A stretch of 64,000 nucleotides of DNA from Setophaga petechia. Its lineage: Eukaryota; Chordata; Aves; Passeriformes; Parulidae. The notes below the pieces were generated by a model. It had not been told where the DNA came from, ran no database searches, and saw nothing but the letters and a program-made list of their open reading frames with translations. The DNA lies in the NCBI GenBank assembly GCA_024362935.1, contig JANCRA010000012.1, positions 7,874,001 to 7,938,000 of the forward strand. Reading direction: 5' to 3'. The position numbers and the translations under genes are program-made. Positions 1 to 15,019 of this stretch are shown here, one piece after another. Within the stretch, counting starts at the first letter, position 1. Every line of letters begins with the position of its first letter.

Positions 1-3000
1 GGGCCAACTGCAAAGACTGTATAGATTAGAAATTTTCTACAAATGCACTCTAGAACTTTTCTTGTTTTAAGTCTTTACACTAAAAACAAAGTAAGTAATT
101 CCAATCTCAAGCACTGTGATACAGATCTAACATCTGCGTCTCCAACATCTCCTCTTATTTTACAAGGATAGAAAGAAATATCTAAGAAGGTAATAAAGAC
201 ATTAATCTGTCACTGAAAAAGTGAATTTTGACTGTTCACATTTGGTACATGCTGGAAGGCAAGCCTCAAAGACATGCAGATATTAAAGAGCTGAAAAGCA
301 AAACAAATTCCATCATGATAATAACTTTTCAGTTAATAAGAGAAGCACAAATGTTTCTATTTTTTGCTTGCTCTTACTTTGTCAATCAGTAACACTGTGG
401 TACCAGTGGTTTGGCATCAAAGAAAAAAGTAAACTGAATAAATGCAAGACTTTTCAAATAATTCAGTTACTTCTTGAAGTGCACTTCATGTTTTATATAC
501 AAAAGAAGAAAAAATCCATATACTGCATTTTAAAAGCATTTTCCTTGCATTCAGTAATTCTAGTAACACTTACTAAATTTCAAGAATTGAAAAAAAAAGT
601 AAATTTTACCTGTAAATGTACACAAATATGTACTCAGAATGAACATTTCACCCATCCTTCCTAGATATACCAAAGAAGAGCATCTGATGGTCTTGCTTGC
701 CCCAGAAGTTAAAAATCTTTCAGGATGGATAGCCCAAAAAAGGTTTGAAGAGAAAGATTCAGTAAATAACTTAACCCTGTGAGGGGAACAGAAGTACATG
801 CCATTAAAACTACACTTTTAACATGTGGAGAAGCACTTCCCTTCTGCTCTTTTTCAGAGTCTGGTTGTTTGTACTCAGTAACTCCTGAGACTCTCAGAGT
901 TATTGGGGAAACTTCAGCTGTGGCTTCCACAAGTCCAGGCTTTTCCTTCCATTATGGCAACAGTGTCACAGCATGTGCAAAGTGCCCAGACTGATCCTTT
1001 GCATATTAACTTGGGGTGAGATATTGTTGAGATGCACCACCACATCACTGATGCACAAATGATGCACTCCACTAAATGGGAACTATTTCACCAGAAATGT
1101 TCCCTGATGACACAATGCTATCACAGAAAGCATCAAACAACCAGCCTAAACACAGAGCTGATCACCACCTCCTGCTAACGGGGGCAAAGTTCAGGAGGTT
1201 GCTCTCAATGACTCATGCACAAGACTCTGTGCCCTTCTGGATTTGACCTCTAGTAAACAAGCCATAAAAGAAAAGAAAATTCACTTAAGGTAGGCTGACA
1301 TGACAGATACAGACCAAAAGTAAGCATGGGCAAAATTCAGAGTTCTGATTTCCCTAAGGTACAGCCAAACTTGCAAACCTGCAGTTGTGAGTAACAAGTC
1401 TCAGCTCAATTTTTCCTAATCATGCCTTGCAGATACCAATTCATCAGTCATTGTTTCTGAAGCAGTAGATGAAACAAGCAATACCTATCCTGACAAAGTA
1501 GGACAAGAATTAAATAAATGAAAAGCCAATGGCAAATCTCAAGAAGTAATAAAAACAGGTTAAAGAAATGAAGGAAATATGAACCAACTAAACGTGACAG
1601 GGCAACAAGCATTCCCTAGAACTCATAGTTCTGGAGGTCTGTATTTCAAACATGCATCAGGGATTAATTTGTGACTCCTGTTTTGACTAAGAAAGCCTTT
1701 TATACAAATTACATTTCACCTCTGAACCAGTCAAGATGTAATGCAAGAGATTGTCTGCATCTGTCTTTGGGGAGGCATTGACCTAGTTAGCCATCTAATG
1801 CAATTTTTGGCAATTGCTTTTAAGTTTTTTTCTTTGTGTTGCTTAGTATTAATTTTTAAAGAGACAGTAGGAGTGTTACTGCATCTTTTCATGGCAGCTC
1901 AGCTGACACACAGAGAGCTCAGGAACAGGCTCCACTGATGGTGCTGGGTTTCTAAAACACTGGGGAACAGCATAACAGCACCCAAAGCTTGTGAAAGAAC
2001 ACATGGCAAAGCACCAGCTTCAAATGAAACAGTAAAGCCAGCTGAGGCAGATGTCTGAGAGAGCCCCTGTCCCACCCCATCTGGTTGTTTCAGACTTGTG
2101 TGAGACCTACAGACCACACAGAAATCCCCCACAGCATCTAGGATCCGACCACAACACAGACAATTTGATGTAGTTTCACCCGCACAAAGATTACCCAAAC
2201 TTGCCTCCAAACAAGGATGTACAAGAGAATATCACCCTGAATGAAGTGGGACTCTATTCAAGAGCCATGGAATAACAGCCTGAACACTGCTGAGTTTAGC
2301 AGCACCCACGTGGGCACGTTTGACAGAAGTGTTGGTATGAAGCCAGCTTTGTCAACATCCACGCTTGGAGCTCCTGAAGAGCTTCCACCCACGCTGGCAC
2401 ACACCCACGGCCCCCCCTCAGGGCACACAGCACGCTCCTGTGCTTCAGCTTCAAAGTTTGAGCATGGCCTAGTATTGCCAGGGGTATTTGTAGGAATCCC
2501 ATCACAAGCTTCAGGAAACCTTAGAAACTTCCTTTGGTGCCAGGCCCTCATCTGCTCATTCTCTGTGAAGTGGGATTAGTACAACTTCACTGCAAGAAGG
2601 ATTTTGAGAATACAGGTGTTCAGAAGTCAAGAGATGCATAACTTTTATATAGAGGCATTTCCTAATCCATTGCAAAATAATAAATACTTTTTCTGAAACA
2701 GACTGAAGAACTCTTAAAGAAGTTAAAAGAAGACAAATCTACAAAAAATTCTCTACAAAAACCCCAAATTAGTTGCTGTAAACTTTTGGAGACCTTAGTT
2801 ATTACTCTAAAAAAAACCCAATCAGACTAAATGCATAAGAACACCTGAAAAGATGAAAAAACCTCAGATTAAAAAAAAAAAAAAAGTTATAGAATTAAAC
2901 ACTAACTTTCCACACTGGAGTTAATCAACAGCTAGCATTTCAATAGGTGTAATGTACTAGAAGTTTACATGTGACCAGAGAGTTTCAAGGATAATAAATC

Positions 3001-4366
3001 CAAAACCACCAGAAACTTTTGTGTATATAAATATGTGTTACTTACTTAGATAAAATACCATACATACTCAAGTTGTATTCTTTCCTAGACACTTGCTTTT
3101 GACTCCTGCTGAACCAAGACACAGCTAATGGGACTACAGAAGCAAACACATGAGCAGAATTACAGAAAACTAAATATGTTCATTTCCATAAAAATGTGAA
3201 CACTTCACTTCTGCACGTCCTTCCAACATTACTGCTGAATGTTCTTTTGATGCTACCAACACATGCACTTTGTTAATTAAGAAAACTCAAACATGCAAAC
3301 ACCTGCCTGCAGTCACTTGAGTCTCTTCATCATCTGTAGTAAATGAGACAAGAGTCATCTAGCAGCACCTTTATTGCCACTAGAAGATGCTATGTAACAG
3401 TAATAGCAAATGGTGTAGGCACATTCCATAGGTGACAACTACAGTGTGTGGACTATATTGTGTCAGAAATGTGCTGAAGTCAGAAGATTTGATACATTGA
3501 GTCTATTCTCAATTCTACCAGAAATGAAATCACACTGCCTCAACTATTTATCCTGTAAAATAGCAAGCTGATCATCTCTCATGAGTGAAACTGAGTAAGA
3601 ACCACCACCTATATGCTATCCAGTACCCAGGAGAATAGCTAAAAGAGGAACTGAAGCCTTTATTTCCAGCCCATCTTATACACCCCCTGTCCAAAACATT
3701 CCAAATGGAAGAATATAGGAGAAAAGGGTTTGCTTGAAATATTAAGGAGTTTGGTTCCATGCTGTGCTTCCCAACATTAGAGTTCAACAAGAAATGCTTT
3801 TTCTGAGAAGAGAAGAAAGGGCTCACCAGTAGGTCACAATTACAGGCTACTTTACCGAACACAAAAACTTTGCCAATGTATTATCACAGTAGTGGTGCAG
3901 TTACTGTAGTAACAATGTTCTTACACACTGTTACTAAGAAATATAATATAGGAAAATATACAGAGCCCTTACAGGCTACACCAAACATTCTCTGCTCTCA
4001 CTACACAGTAAAATGAATCACTGAAAAAACCCACACAGACACTCCCTAAAGAAAAACATGAGTCTGTACTCCATGTAATTAAATCCTTTTAGTAAGCCAC
4101 CAGCAATTTTTTTCTCCCAATTGAACAAATAAATTGAAAACCTTCCTGAATGAATTTAAATGTCAAATCCAAGTTTATTCTACAGCTAAAGTTTAGCTGT
4201 AATGCACTAGTACAATTCAGGCCCTAAAGGCACCTTCTATTATAAAAGAAGTTTATATGTCATTCAAGGCCTATATTCTCAATGGAACTCAAGTTGCAGA
4301 TAACACTTTTCCCCTTTGCAGCTACTTCAACTATTATAAGCTGCTACAAAAAAACAAAAACAAACA

Positions 4367-4388
4367 CCCCCCCCCCCCCCAAAAAAAA
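4367..4388. repeat. Poly-C tract followed by poly-A
   Basis: Fourteen consecutive C (4367-4380) followed directly by eight A (4381-4388), within intron 3. A similar C7/A16 junction is at 17558-17580. Confidence 0.9.
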
Positions 4389-7300
4389 CTACTGTTCTAC
4401 ATCATGGCAACAAAATATCACACTTTTTCATATGATACCATACATACAGATTGACACAAAAGTGATGAGTAGTTATCCATTGTTATGTCTTACAATTAGA
4501 ACTGACAAATTTTGTCTAATATCTCAGTACCATCAATCACTAATGTCTCAATATCATTATTACAAAATATAAGCAAAAATTTGTTCTACGACTGATTTCA
4601 TCGTAAAACAATATTCAAATTTGCAAAAATATTTAAAAGTTAGAGAGAAAGTTTAACACCAAATAAAATTAATACATTTAGGAAGAACCAGAGGAGGGAA
4701 AAGAAGACTTGGAAATTATCCAAGTCATGATAAAAGAAATTTGCTTTGAAACTGTTGCTAAAATGGAACACTTCTCTTCAGATTCATTAGGTGCCAAAAT
4801 ACATGTAGGGAAAAGGTATATACAGGTTTTGCAGGTCAATTTTTCTTACTGAAGTTAGGGAAGAAAAGAACATAAGTTTATCATCAGGGCAGAAGAGTGC
4901 AAGCTTATTAAATCTACATTTTTTTAAAAATCCTCTCAGTTGAATTTGAAAACCAGTTTCAGCTGATAAGAAAAAAAGTCATAAAATCAAAACAGATTAG
5001 AAGACCTTATTTTAAAATATTTTTGTGATGCCACGCCTCTTAATGTATCCATTATAAATTGCAGTTTAGTAAAGTGCATCCGAATCCATGAAAGACCCAT
5101 GAAGTTTTTTCAAAATTCATGTTTTCAATGTATCTGCCTGCATCTGAACAGAGAATATCTTGGCTTCCATCAGCCACATTTGGGAGGAGTTGTGAAAGAC
5201 AGAGCTATACAGCCCAGATGATATTTTGTGTTTTGAGCCTGGCTCTCACAGCACAGCAGACCTGGCTGTAGGGAATGTTTCCTGGATCAGAACACTAAGC
5301 TGTGTGATAATATCTCAAATTTGTAAAATACAAACAATTTGCCTTATAATAATTAAATGACAAAAAATATAAATTCTATCTCCTCTGTAATGCTGCTGGG
5401 TCACACTACAGTTGCATTCAAATATGGAATAAATGAAGCTTCATTTAAAAATGTGTCTTTCTGTTTATTTCTAGGATTTACATCAAATAATGCATGTCAA
5501 CATATTATCATGATGCAGCTCTGGAGTACATACATTATTTCTAGGCTTACAGAATCATTCAGCAACCATAATTTGGTGCATTTATTCACAGATTTATATA
5601 ATATAAAATTGGCTGTTTTTCTGTGATAAAGCATTCAAAACCAACAGCTTCTTTGGCTCCCAGCAGCTCAGATATCCAAATATCCTTTGCTTGGTCTTGA
5701 TTGTTCCTGCTAGATATGAACTGGAGCACAAATCCACTATCCCAGTACCACAGGCAGCAATCAGGTGGCATAAACCCTATCTCAAGATATTTCATCTATT
5801 GTATTTGAGTATTTAACACCAATTATTTGAATTATGAAGGACAGCCACGTGAGCACCCACTGTGAAGAGGAAAATCACTGTGTACCTCATAGATAATACC
5901 AGAATCTCTGCAAATTTAGGTTGATAATTTCACACAAATATTCCCAGGCTATAACTTTAAGAAAATCTTGACTGTTGTTGCAAAAGAAAACTTAACAAAT
6001 TCTGACATTGTATCAGCTGAAAGGTACAGTTTCAGCCTTGGACTAGTACCACATGTTCCCATCCCGCTATTTTAATCTGAATTCCTGTAAAGCCCTGTCA
6101 GGGTATGGCACAAAAAATTAAAATGCATGAGTGACCAAAAAGATACCACTTGCTTTTTATGTATGCACACTATGCTTTAATAGCAAGAAATTTTGGCTGC
6201 AAAATAGAAGCTTTAATATATGAATTAGGCTGCCCATACTCTCTTCTTAAAAACACAAAATTCCACAGATGCTGAATCTTGTGCTCTCTGAAGTCTAGCC
6301 TATGGATTTGGGGAAGATTTGGAGCACAAAAAAAGCACACAGCTTGAATGATATGTATATGACAGATAGGACAGGATGATTAATTTGAGGCAATTCACTC
6401 ATGAATAGGTGATATTTGGGTATTCTATAATGGATTGCTCTAATAATGTGCTTCAGTGGATGTGAAGCCCAGAATAATCTAGTCTGGAATGAAATGGTGT
6501 CTCCATTCTTATCCTGAACTCCAATCAGAGTAGGACTACCACTTCTCATTATATTCTATTTATTTGTAACCTGCTGTCCCCTACCCACCCCACCAATCTC
6601 ATGTTCTTTGGTAAATATTGCTTTAATTTATCTTCTGATAAAAGCATCTCATCTCTCTTGTCTCTTGAGTACTACTAAAAATAATCAGCACTTCACAAGC
6701 ACTAAAAATTTAAAGTCTCAACAAATTATGAAAGACGCAAAGGTAATAAGTATCACCATTTAAAGATACTTCATAACATCTACTTGAGAAAAGATATGCA
6801 TATATGCAGATTTTATATATATCTCTGCTATGCACAGTGAAAAAAATGAAAAGGAGGGAAAAGTATAAATATCAGAAAGACCTTACAATCAAAAAATTTT
6901 AAAAATTAAGTATGGAGCAATGTAGATGTATTTTTCTTTAACAAAAATCTCAGAATTTTTTTGGCTGTGAAATGTACTATTCTGAAACTGCCACCTTTAT
7001 TTTAGACCAGCAACAGTCAGAACCACCTACATTTTAAATTTGCTTTTATTGCCATAGAAACGTAAATTTGCTTTAACTAAAAATGAAGTCTTCTGGCTCA
7101 ATCATCTACTTTCTATATCATACACTACAGAAGACATAATTTATTCATTTACACATCCATACTTGCATACTTTTACCATAAGCTACATCCACCCAGCTAC
7201 TATAAAAAATCACATGTGGTTTGTGTTAGATAAGATAGTTATAGAACATTTATATTAAAATGAATTACTTCAATCTACTCTATATAAACTCAAAGGACGG

Positions 7301-10300
7301 AATACTTTAAAATTAGTAATGTTCTTAAATCAATCAAATTTCAAGTATACTTTTGCTGACTTTCACTTCAATAGTCATGTTCAAAGCAATCATGCACCAT
7401 TTTATTAAAAAATTGTAATTAATGTTCATGCAATTAATGTTTCCATGTTCAATAAGAGATGGGAAACAAGTCAAAACACATAGAAGAAAACAGTATTTTT
7501 GTTGTCTTTAAAGCCACTGACACCAAGGAGAATGCACACAAAAAAATTAAAGACATCCAATGCTAATAAAAACCCAAATATATTTATGGAGTTTTAGTAC
7601 CAAAAGAGAGCTCTAAACTATTTCTGTAAAATACTAAAGTACAAAGCAAAGAAGTTCCTGAAGTCCTCCCAGCCCCAGCTCACACAGCCTGGGGCTCACA
7701 GACACCCCAGGACCAGCCCTGGGCTCCCACCAGCCCCTGCCCAGCTCTGCAAAGCCACCAGCAGAACACGGCTGATGTGTGCTACAGCAATGCTGGTTTG
7801 TGACCCTCTACAATAAAATGGGAAATGGGAGAACCAGTCATTTCACCAGGAAAGGCAGGGTAAACATGCAGCATGTTCAACTGGACACATTTAAACTGTT
7901 CTATTCAATACAGCAACTTGAGCTCTCAGCAATTCTCAGCAACTCTATAATCTCCTTGCAACAAAAGTGGGGAAAAATAACAGCATGTAAGGTTTAACAA
8001 TGCTGAATTTTGTCCTGAAGTCCACTGTCTAAGGGAGGAATTGAATACTCACTATTGTGTGGCTGGGAAAAGGAAAAAAAATTTCAAGTTCTCCCAACAT
8101 TAAATTACAGAACAATTCTAAATATAATTCACAATATTGGAGAAAAAATAAATTAATAAATCACCATGGCTGCACTGCAGGATAACTTGCTTTGACTAGA
8201 TAACAACATTTTCCATATGACTTTTGGAAAATATTTGAATATCCATAGATATTAAATTATACTGGCTTAGAAAACATTATTTCTTCTTAAACAGAAATAC
8301 TCAACAACAAAAATTTTCAAAACCCCCATTATCCATAAATTGAATATTTACCTCTGACTACTCTAACTGTTCAAAGAAAAAAAACAGTACACAAACTGAT
8401 CACTACAGGAACAGTGGAGTGATCCTCTCCTCATAGGAAAAAGACATTTAACAGAATAGTGGTTTCCTGAGGGGGGAAAAAAATGCTAAAAAACAACCAG
8501 TGTTTTTTGGTGAAGGAATTTTTGATGGAAGGGGCGGGATTTTTGTTGCAGAGAAGCTGGTTTGGTTTTTTTCAGGAAAAGGAAAACCTGAAAATGGGGG
8601 TGGAGAGGGACCAGTCATAGTGATTTTTTTTTCTGTAATTGCTTTCTGAATTGTTAGCTGAGCTAATCAAAGCTTTGTTTGTGCAGGTATTTCTAGAACA
8701 TGATTGAAATACAGTTAAATATTTGTGAAAGCCACAATTTCCAAAGAATTCAGAGTAAAAACGGCAAGAAGAAAGTCTAAGTTAATTAGAAAAAATATTC
8801 ATTGTGAATTATTCAAGTAGCATTAGTTATCTTGTGCACACACACACATGCTTCAACCATATAAACCCTCTCAAATCTAGATGGACATTTTCCAGGAAAC
8901 TTGTAGTATTTTAGAATAGAAAATAGTGTAAAAAATTCCTAGAAAATACTTCAATTATAGAAACATCACCAAAAAAGAGTAAACTCCCAGACACATTCAT
9001 TCAGATGATAAAAGGATGAGGTTGTGCTCACCCTTCCTGTTCTGGAGTGAAATAACACAAAGTGAAAGCTCTTTCCTAGGAATTTGGCTCAAGAGCAAGG
9101 CTACCATACTACACTTGTTGAGTCTCACAATGGCCATGGGGATACTTCTAAAAAAGCACATGACTGAAAAGGAAAGCAGTATTCTAACATTTTAATGTCC
9201 AAAAAGTATGAATAAAACAAAATTCTGAACTGGTTTCACCATTTCTAAACACTCCAGTCAAACAGAATGAATGTAAAGAAAGAATCTGTTTCTCATCTCC
9301 TAGATGAAAGCACCAGGCCTTAATACATATTCTAGTCAAATAGCCAACATGGAAGTACCATACAATTTTTCAATTCTTTTCCAAAGGAATAATCTCAACA
9401 ACTTGCTTTCTTATCTTAGGGAAAGCTTGAAAATATTTGTGTAAAGGAGCACAGGTAATTTGGAAATCATAGCAGCAACATACACAGCAACACACCACCT
9501 TAAAGCTTTTGTTTGGTTTTTTTCCAAATCCATCTTCTGTCAAACAAAACACAATCCACATCTGGCAGCATGTCAGTTATGGTAGATGTCACACTGGTTG
9601 ACAAGATTCACCACACTGCTCAGTGCATGAATATTTTACATTAACTATCAGGCAGTATGCAAGCACAGTTGCTTATTCTGAGCCAAATTCTTCAGGCTCA
9701 CTAGAAGAAGTAAGTGTCTGGAAAGCAGGAGAAAGAGGAAAAAAACCCCACCTAATGCTATTATTTTAAAAGAAAAGGGAAAAGTTGAGGATGACAAAAA
9801 TCAGGCAGACAATACCTCGGTGAAGGTCTCCAGGAAGAACAAAACTTTTTTGTATTTTTAGGAGCAGAACATGGCCTTATGTAAAATAAGTAAGCACAAA
9901 CACTGTTTATAACCCTTTTTCCTCTCTAATGGTTTCTTTCTATTAAAAAAATACTTCAATTTAAACAGGCTGTATAAACACTGTGTTCAATTGACTATTG
10001 AATCAAAGAAAAACTACTGCTGTTGCAGAATCATTAACATCTGCTGGATGGGCCAAGCCCCACCCTTGTGCAAAACCTGTCACATAAAAATGCTGCAGAG
10101 GAAGAGCCATAAAACACTGCAAAACAGCATTAATAAAAAAAAAAAAAACTTTCATGATTATACTGAAAAGGCTAAAGTGGGACCAATAGATAAAGACTGC
10201 CCAACTACCTGTCTGGAGCACTTTACACATAAATACTGTTATTAAAATCCTTAAATCTATTTTCGAGTTTCTTCACAAAGTCTGAGAGCAAAGAAGCAGC

Positions 10301-12815
10301 AAGATTATTTCCAGCTTTTGCTATGGAACCTGCTCTAAGAGCTAGCTCAAAGAACCATAGTACTCAGCTTAGCAAAGTGTTAAAAATATTCCTCAGCAGT
10401 CTATAAAAAAATTTCCTCCTGTACCCATTAGCATTTTCACACAGCACTATATTTTGTCTGAATCCCTGTTACATGTAAACAGGAGGCTCAGGCAGGAGCA
10501 TTTGACTTAGAATTGTGTATTCAGTGCAGATGCTAGATTCAGCAGAGAAATGATGAAGAACCAGGCCTTTTTTTTCCCCCTTTTCTAATTAGCTGCTTTT
10601 GAATACCATTAGCAGCTCTAGAGGCACCATAATTTTATTACTCCTTAAGAAAGATATACATAAATAGGAAAAGCAGATCCACAATTTCAGATGAGGAACA
10701 AGTACATCAGTGTAACCATGCCAAAAATAACACAAGCCCCAAAACACAAATGTACTGTGAAGGCAGTGTGTGCCCACCTCTCCCACAAGAACACTCAGGA
10801 AATTCAAACCCCAAATGGTTTCCCATTTCTAGCACAACCAAGCTACCACACTGCTGGCACCCCAGTTCACACCCAAGCTGCCCTCCAGCACACTGGCAGA
10901 CTCTTTTTAATTTTTTTTCTGTTCCTTTTACTATTACTCATGTTATACTCATCCACTTTTCTTTTTGTTGATCAAGAATATTCCACCCCCCAAGCCCTTC
11001 AAGTTAAATTTTGCAGGAATCTTTTGTCCAGCTTTCCCAAAATTTCATCACACACCACACTATTTTGGGGGTCTTCCCCTGACTGAGAAGGCACTACTGT
11101 AATTATAAGGAATATTGTTTAAAGTTTATGCTATTATATGCAGACTTTTGATAACAGCCCAAGTTATACAACTAAGCACTACTTCTAGAACATCCAAGAA
11201 ATGTGTCTAGCTTACCCCTTTCCAGCACTGAACTGAGCTCTGAGAAGACATGGAAACTGGGGCCAGAAGCCATTACCTTCTAGCAACTGATCTAGGTCAA
11301 GTCATTTGGAATTACTTGTTTAAATCAAAAAACAAGTAACTTTTGTATTAAAAGAAATAGATACTTTTCTACAAATATAAATTTCTGTACCTATCCCAAA
11401 CATGAAATAGAGATAATTTTAACACTTGAGAGCCAGCCAAAAATGTCTAATTTTGGCTGCTCATATTAGGAAAGGAAAACAAACTATTCCATTTTAAATT
11501 GTCCAAGGGGCAGGGGGAAGAAGCATAGGATTTGTTTGTTTTTTAGCACAAGTTACAAATTCCTATTCCCTTGGACTTGACTGAAACACACTATCCTTAT
11601 TCACTGCCTCTTCTTTAGAGAGTTTTTGATTTAGAAGAACTGCCTTCTCTGATAAATGGATGTTACTTAGCACTCTTATTCTTCCAATATTTTTTCACTC
11701 TGAAACCTATTTTTTTCACAAAACAGATACCTGTTCCTAAACAAAGCATGGGGTGCAGCAGGATGTTCCGTGATGCATTCCAATACTGCTTCCAGACATG
11801 CAGTCCCACCATCAAGCTTAGAAGAGCAGCAGTTCTGAACTATACAAATATCAGCAAATTCAGGTTCAATGAATAAAATTCAGGTTCTGTGAATAATGTT
11901 ATTTGGCTTAAAGCAAATTCATTATGCTCAAATCTATTGTTGAACTGATAAGAGATGAAGTATTTTAAATTTTATTTTCCAGGGCTGTAGCTTGAATTTT
12001 CTGTAAGCTTCAGAAGCTGTGACTTAATAAAAAGCTTATTAACACTGTCAATAAAAAGCTACATGTATTTCCAGAATTTTCATAGTGGATCTAACAAAAC
12101 TAAACCTGAAAGTGTCCTGTCTTTCAGTGCTTCCCTATACTTGGAGGAAATTTTACCAAGTTTAATTTTTCCTGCCCTTTAGAGCTATCACACATGAAAT
12201 CTGTCTGGAATTCAGGCAAAGCAGAGTTTGTTCCAAAACACACAACTGATCTGTAATTTTCAGATCTATGATTTTCAGACTGTCCATTAATCACCATTTC
12301 CAGCTGTTCACTTTATGCCAGTACATCAAAAACCGAGGTGAGAGATTAAAGGATTGGTTTTGGTTATAAGCCACTGAAGCAAGGCCAACTTGCAACACTC
12401 TGCCAGGTAAACAAACTCACAGCAGGATTCTCTAAAGTATAAGCAGAGCTCCAAGATACCTGAAAAAACCTACTATTTTTCAAATATAGCAGTCACATTT
12501 TTGTACAAGGGAAAAAACAATTATGTTTTTTTTATAAATTACATGTCTCAAAGGTCATATTTGCAAGAATAAGTTAGTTGTTTAAAAGACTTTAAGGATG
12601 AAAATGAACCAAAAGTCTTATCTCTATTAATTGTTCATACAACAATTCATACTTTCAATATTCTTCACCAAGTTGTGTAGAAAGATTTTTTCTTTTTATC
12701 TGATTGTACACTACATATAGTTAGTGTACTTTCTCAAGATCAAATGTCTCCATGTTTTATTTGCCTGCATTGTATGAATTTTAATTATCCAGGAGTGCTT
12801 TTTTTTAATGGGTTC

Positions 12816-13140
12816 TGTGGATAGTTTTTTACTGAGACACAGTCCATGGGAAAAGTAACGTGAGAAAGTATCTGAGAAAGGAATAGCTGGCTAATTCAAG
12901 GCCATGGTTTCTTTGAGCAAGAAATTGTTTGGTAAATTATGTGATAACAGGAGGTAAAAAAGAAGCCACAAACATCTTGAGAAAAGGTGAGATTGACTCT
13001 TTATAGCTGACCAATAGGGAGCTATAATTTTGCAATATGCATGAACCTTACTATTGTGATTATAAAAATGTTCCTGTTAATCAATAAAGCTGAGATTTGT
13101 CTGCATTAGAGGATGAGCAAGTCTCCCGTCTACCTTGTCA
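12816..13140 (+). mobile_element. Solo LTR, ERVK-like, with perfect 6-bp target-site duplication
   Basis: A 325-bp unit begins TGTGGATAG and ends CTTGTCA. It is flanked by the perfect 6-bp direct repeat GGGTTC (12810-12815 and 13141-13146), as expected for a betaretrovirus-like (ERVK) insertion. An AATAAA signal is at 13083-13088 and a TATAAAAA-like box at about 13061. No internal retroviral sequence remains, so this is a recombined solo LTR. It is antisense to SLC2A13, within intron 3. Confidence 0.75.
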
Positions 13141-15019
13141 GGGTTCAACTTCAAACAAACTCCAATGGAGACATACACAGAAAGAATTTTTGTTCTTGAG
13201 GGAACAAAGTAATACTTCTATATGTAAAAAGGTTGAAGTACAAGAATGAAACCAAGACATTGCATTCTGCATCAGCCAAGCGTCCCACAAACCTAAAAGC
13301 AAAACCCACTTGGAACCAATGCTGGTGTTTGGTTTGCCAGAAGCAAGAATTTCAGGCTGACATGACTACCACCCATTTTGTATCTGGGGACTTCTTCAAC
13401 AAATCCTTAACCCAAATCCTCTGTTTCCTCTTGCCCCAGAGTCTTCCATCTCATTTCATGGTTACAGGTAACAAAAGCCACTGATTAGCTGAAAAGAAGA
13501 ACTAACTTCAATAGGATTTTAGTGCCTGGTAGTGGAATTATTCAGCAATCTGCACAGTCCTACCAGAGCACCACAGTATTACCACATTTCATTAAATAGG
13601 ATTCCAGCTGATGTCCAATAATAATAAGCATGACTATCTCTTTTTGAACATCAAGCATGTCGGGCAATGGCATTGGAATAAAGAGGACTCCCAGAAGCAA
13701 GAGGAGAAATATGAATAAGAACGAAAACACGGCAAGCTTCTAAGTATCTCCCTAGAAAGATACATATCAAATGGCTCCAGCCAAAGCCACAGCCAGGAAT
13801 ACTAACAAGTTAAAATATTACTTAAGAAGAAAAGGTGCAAGAAATAGAAATACTGGAACCAGGAAAGACTGAGGGACCAGATCTCCTGCCTCATAATGTC
13901 ATATTTTAACTTTCAGTTAAATGGGTAAAATTACTAGCTGAAACCTAAAAGCAATGAGGTGGTTTTACCTTTCTGTCATAACACATATATCTCCAACAGG
14001 GAAATACAAAATGTTAAAAAGGAGACTGACTCACTGCTGAAAGAGGAAATACAGCAAAAAAAGTTAAGTGAGTCAAGTCTACAAGACTGAAAGAGTGGCA
14101 TCTTTCTTTGTGCCACAAAAAAAGCTCAGCTATTATAAAAGTGCATTAAAATAATGAAAACACAGGAAAATGTCTAATCTAGAAGCAGTGCCCATTACAT
14201 AACATTCTGGTACAGACACAGAATGGAAGGTTAAACAATGTTACATTGTAATGATCAATTTTATAAATGCCTCACTGAATTTCACAGAAGCAGCATGGTT
14301 CCATGCACCACTGAGCCCCAGTAGTTTTACATGGCAAAATCAGCAAGCAGAACATGTGCAAAGAAGACATCTTCATGATCAGATGCTGACACATATACAT
14401 GCATAACAACAGATAACAAAAGGCAAAGGTCCACATGCAGAGCAGATAAAGTCGAGAATCTCAACCCTAATTCACAGATTAGAGAAATGTGGGAAAAATA
14501 AGGCTGGGGGGACTACACTGCTCTCCTAATTACAATTCACAGTTACACATCCTTCACCTACACAAAAATAAATGTCTAGTCTTAATGCAAATGACGTTCA
14601 TTTCATCAAGATGCTAAGTTAGTACCAAACACATCACTTCTGATTTTGTGTGAAATACCATCCATGCATCCTGGCACATCACAGCTGAGGACAGCTACAT
14701 GCAGGGGTGGGAGGAAAACCCATGCAGTTTGCAGACACTTTGCACCCAGAAAGACAGTACAAATGGATACTTTTCTCCAATTTGCATTGGACATTGTAGT
14801 ACTGTCCAGCATATGGAAAATTAGCAATCTATTTAAAATGTCTCAACTGGATGCTATAATGATGTCTTTCCAGTCAGAAATGACTACTAGACTGGCAGCC
14901 AGTAAAACTTTCACAAAAGGTCTGCTAGACAGCTTTATTTTCATGCACAAACCACTACATTAAGTTCACTCCCAAGTGTTGTTTTAGAACTAACATAACA
15001 AATCCCACACTTTAATTTG

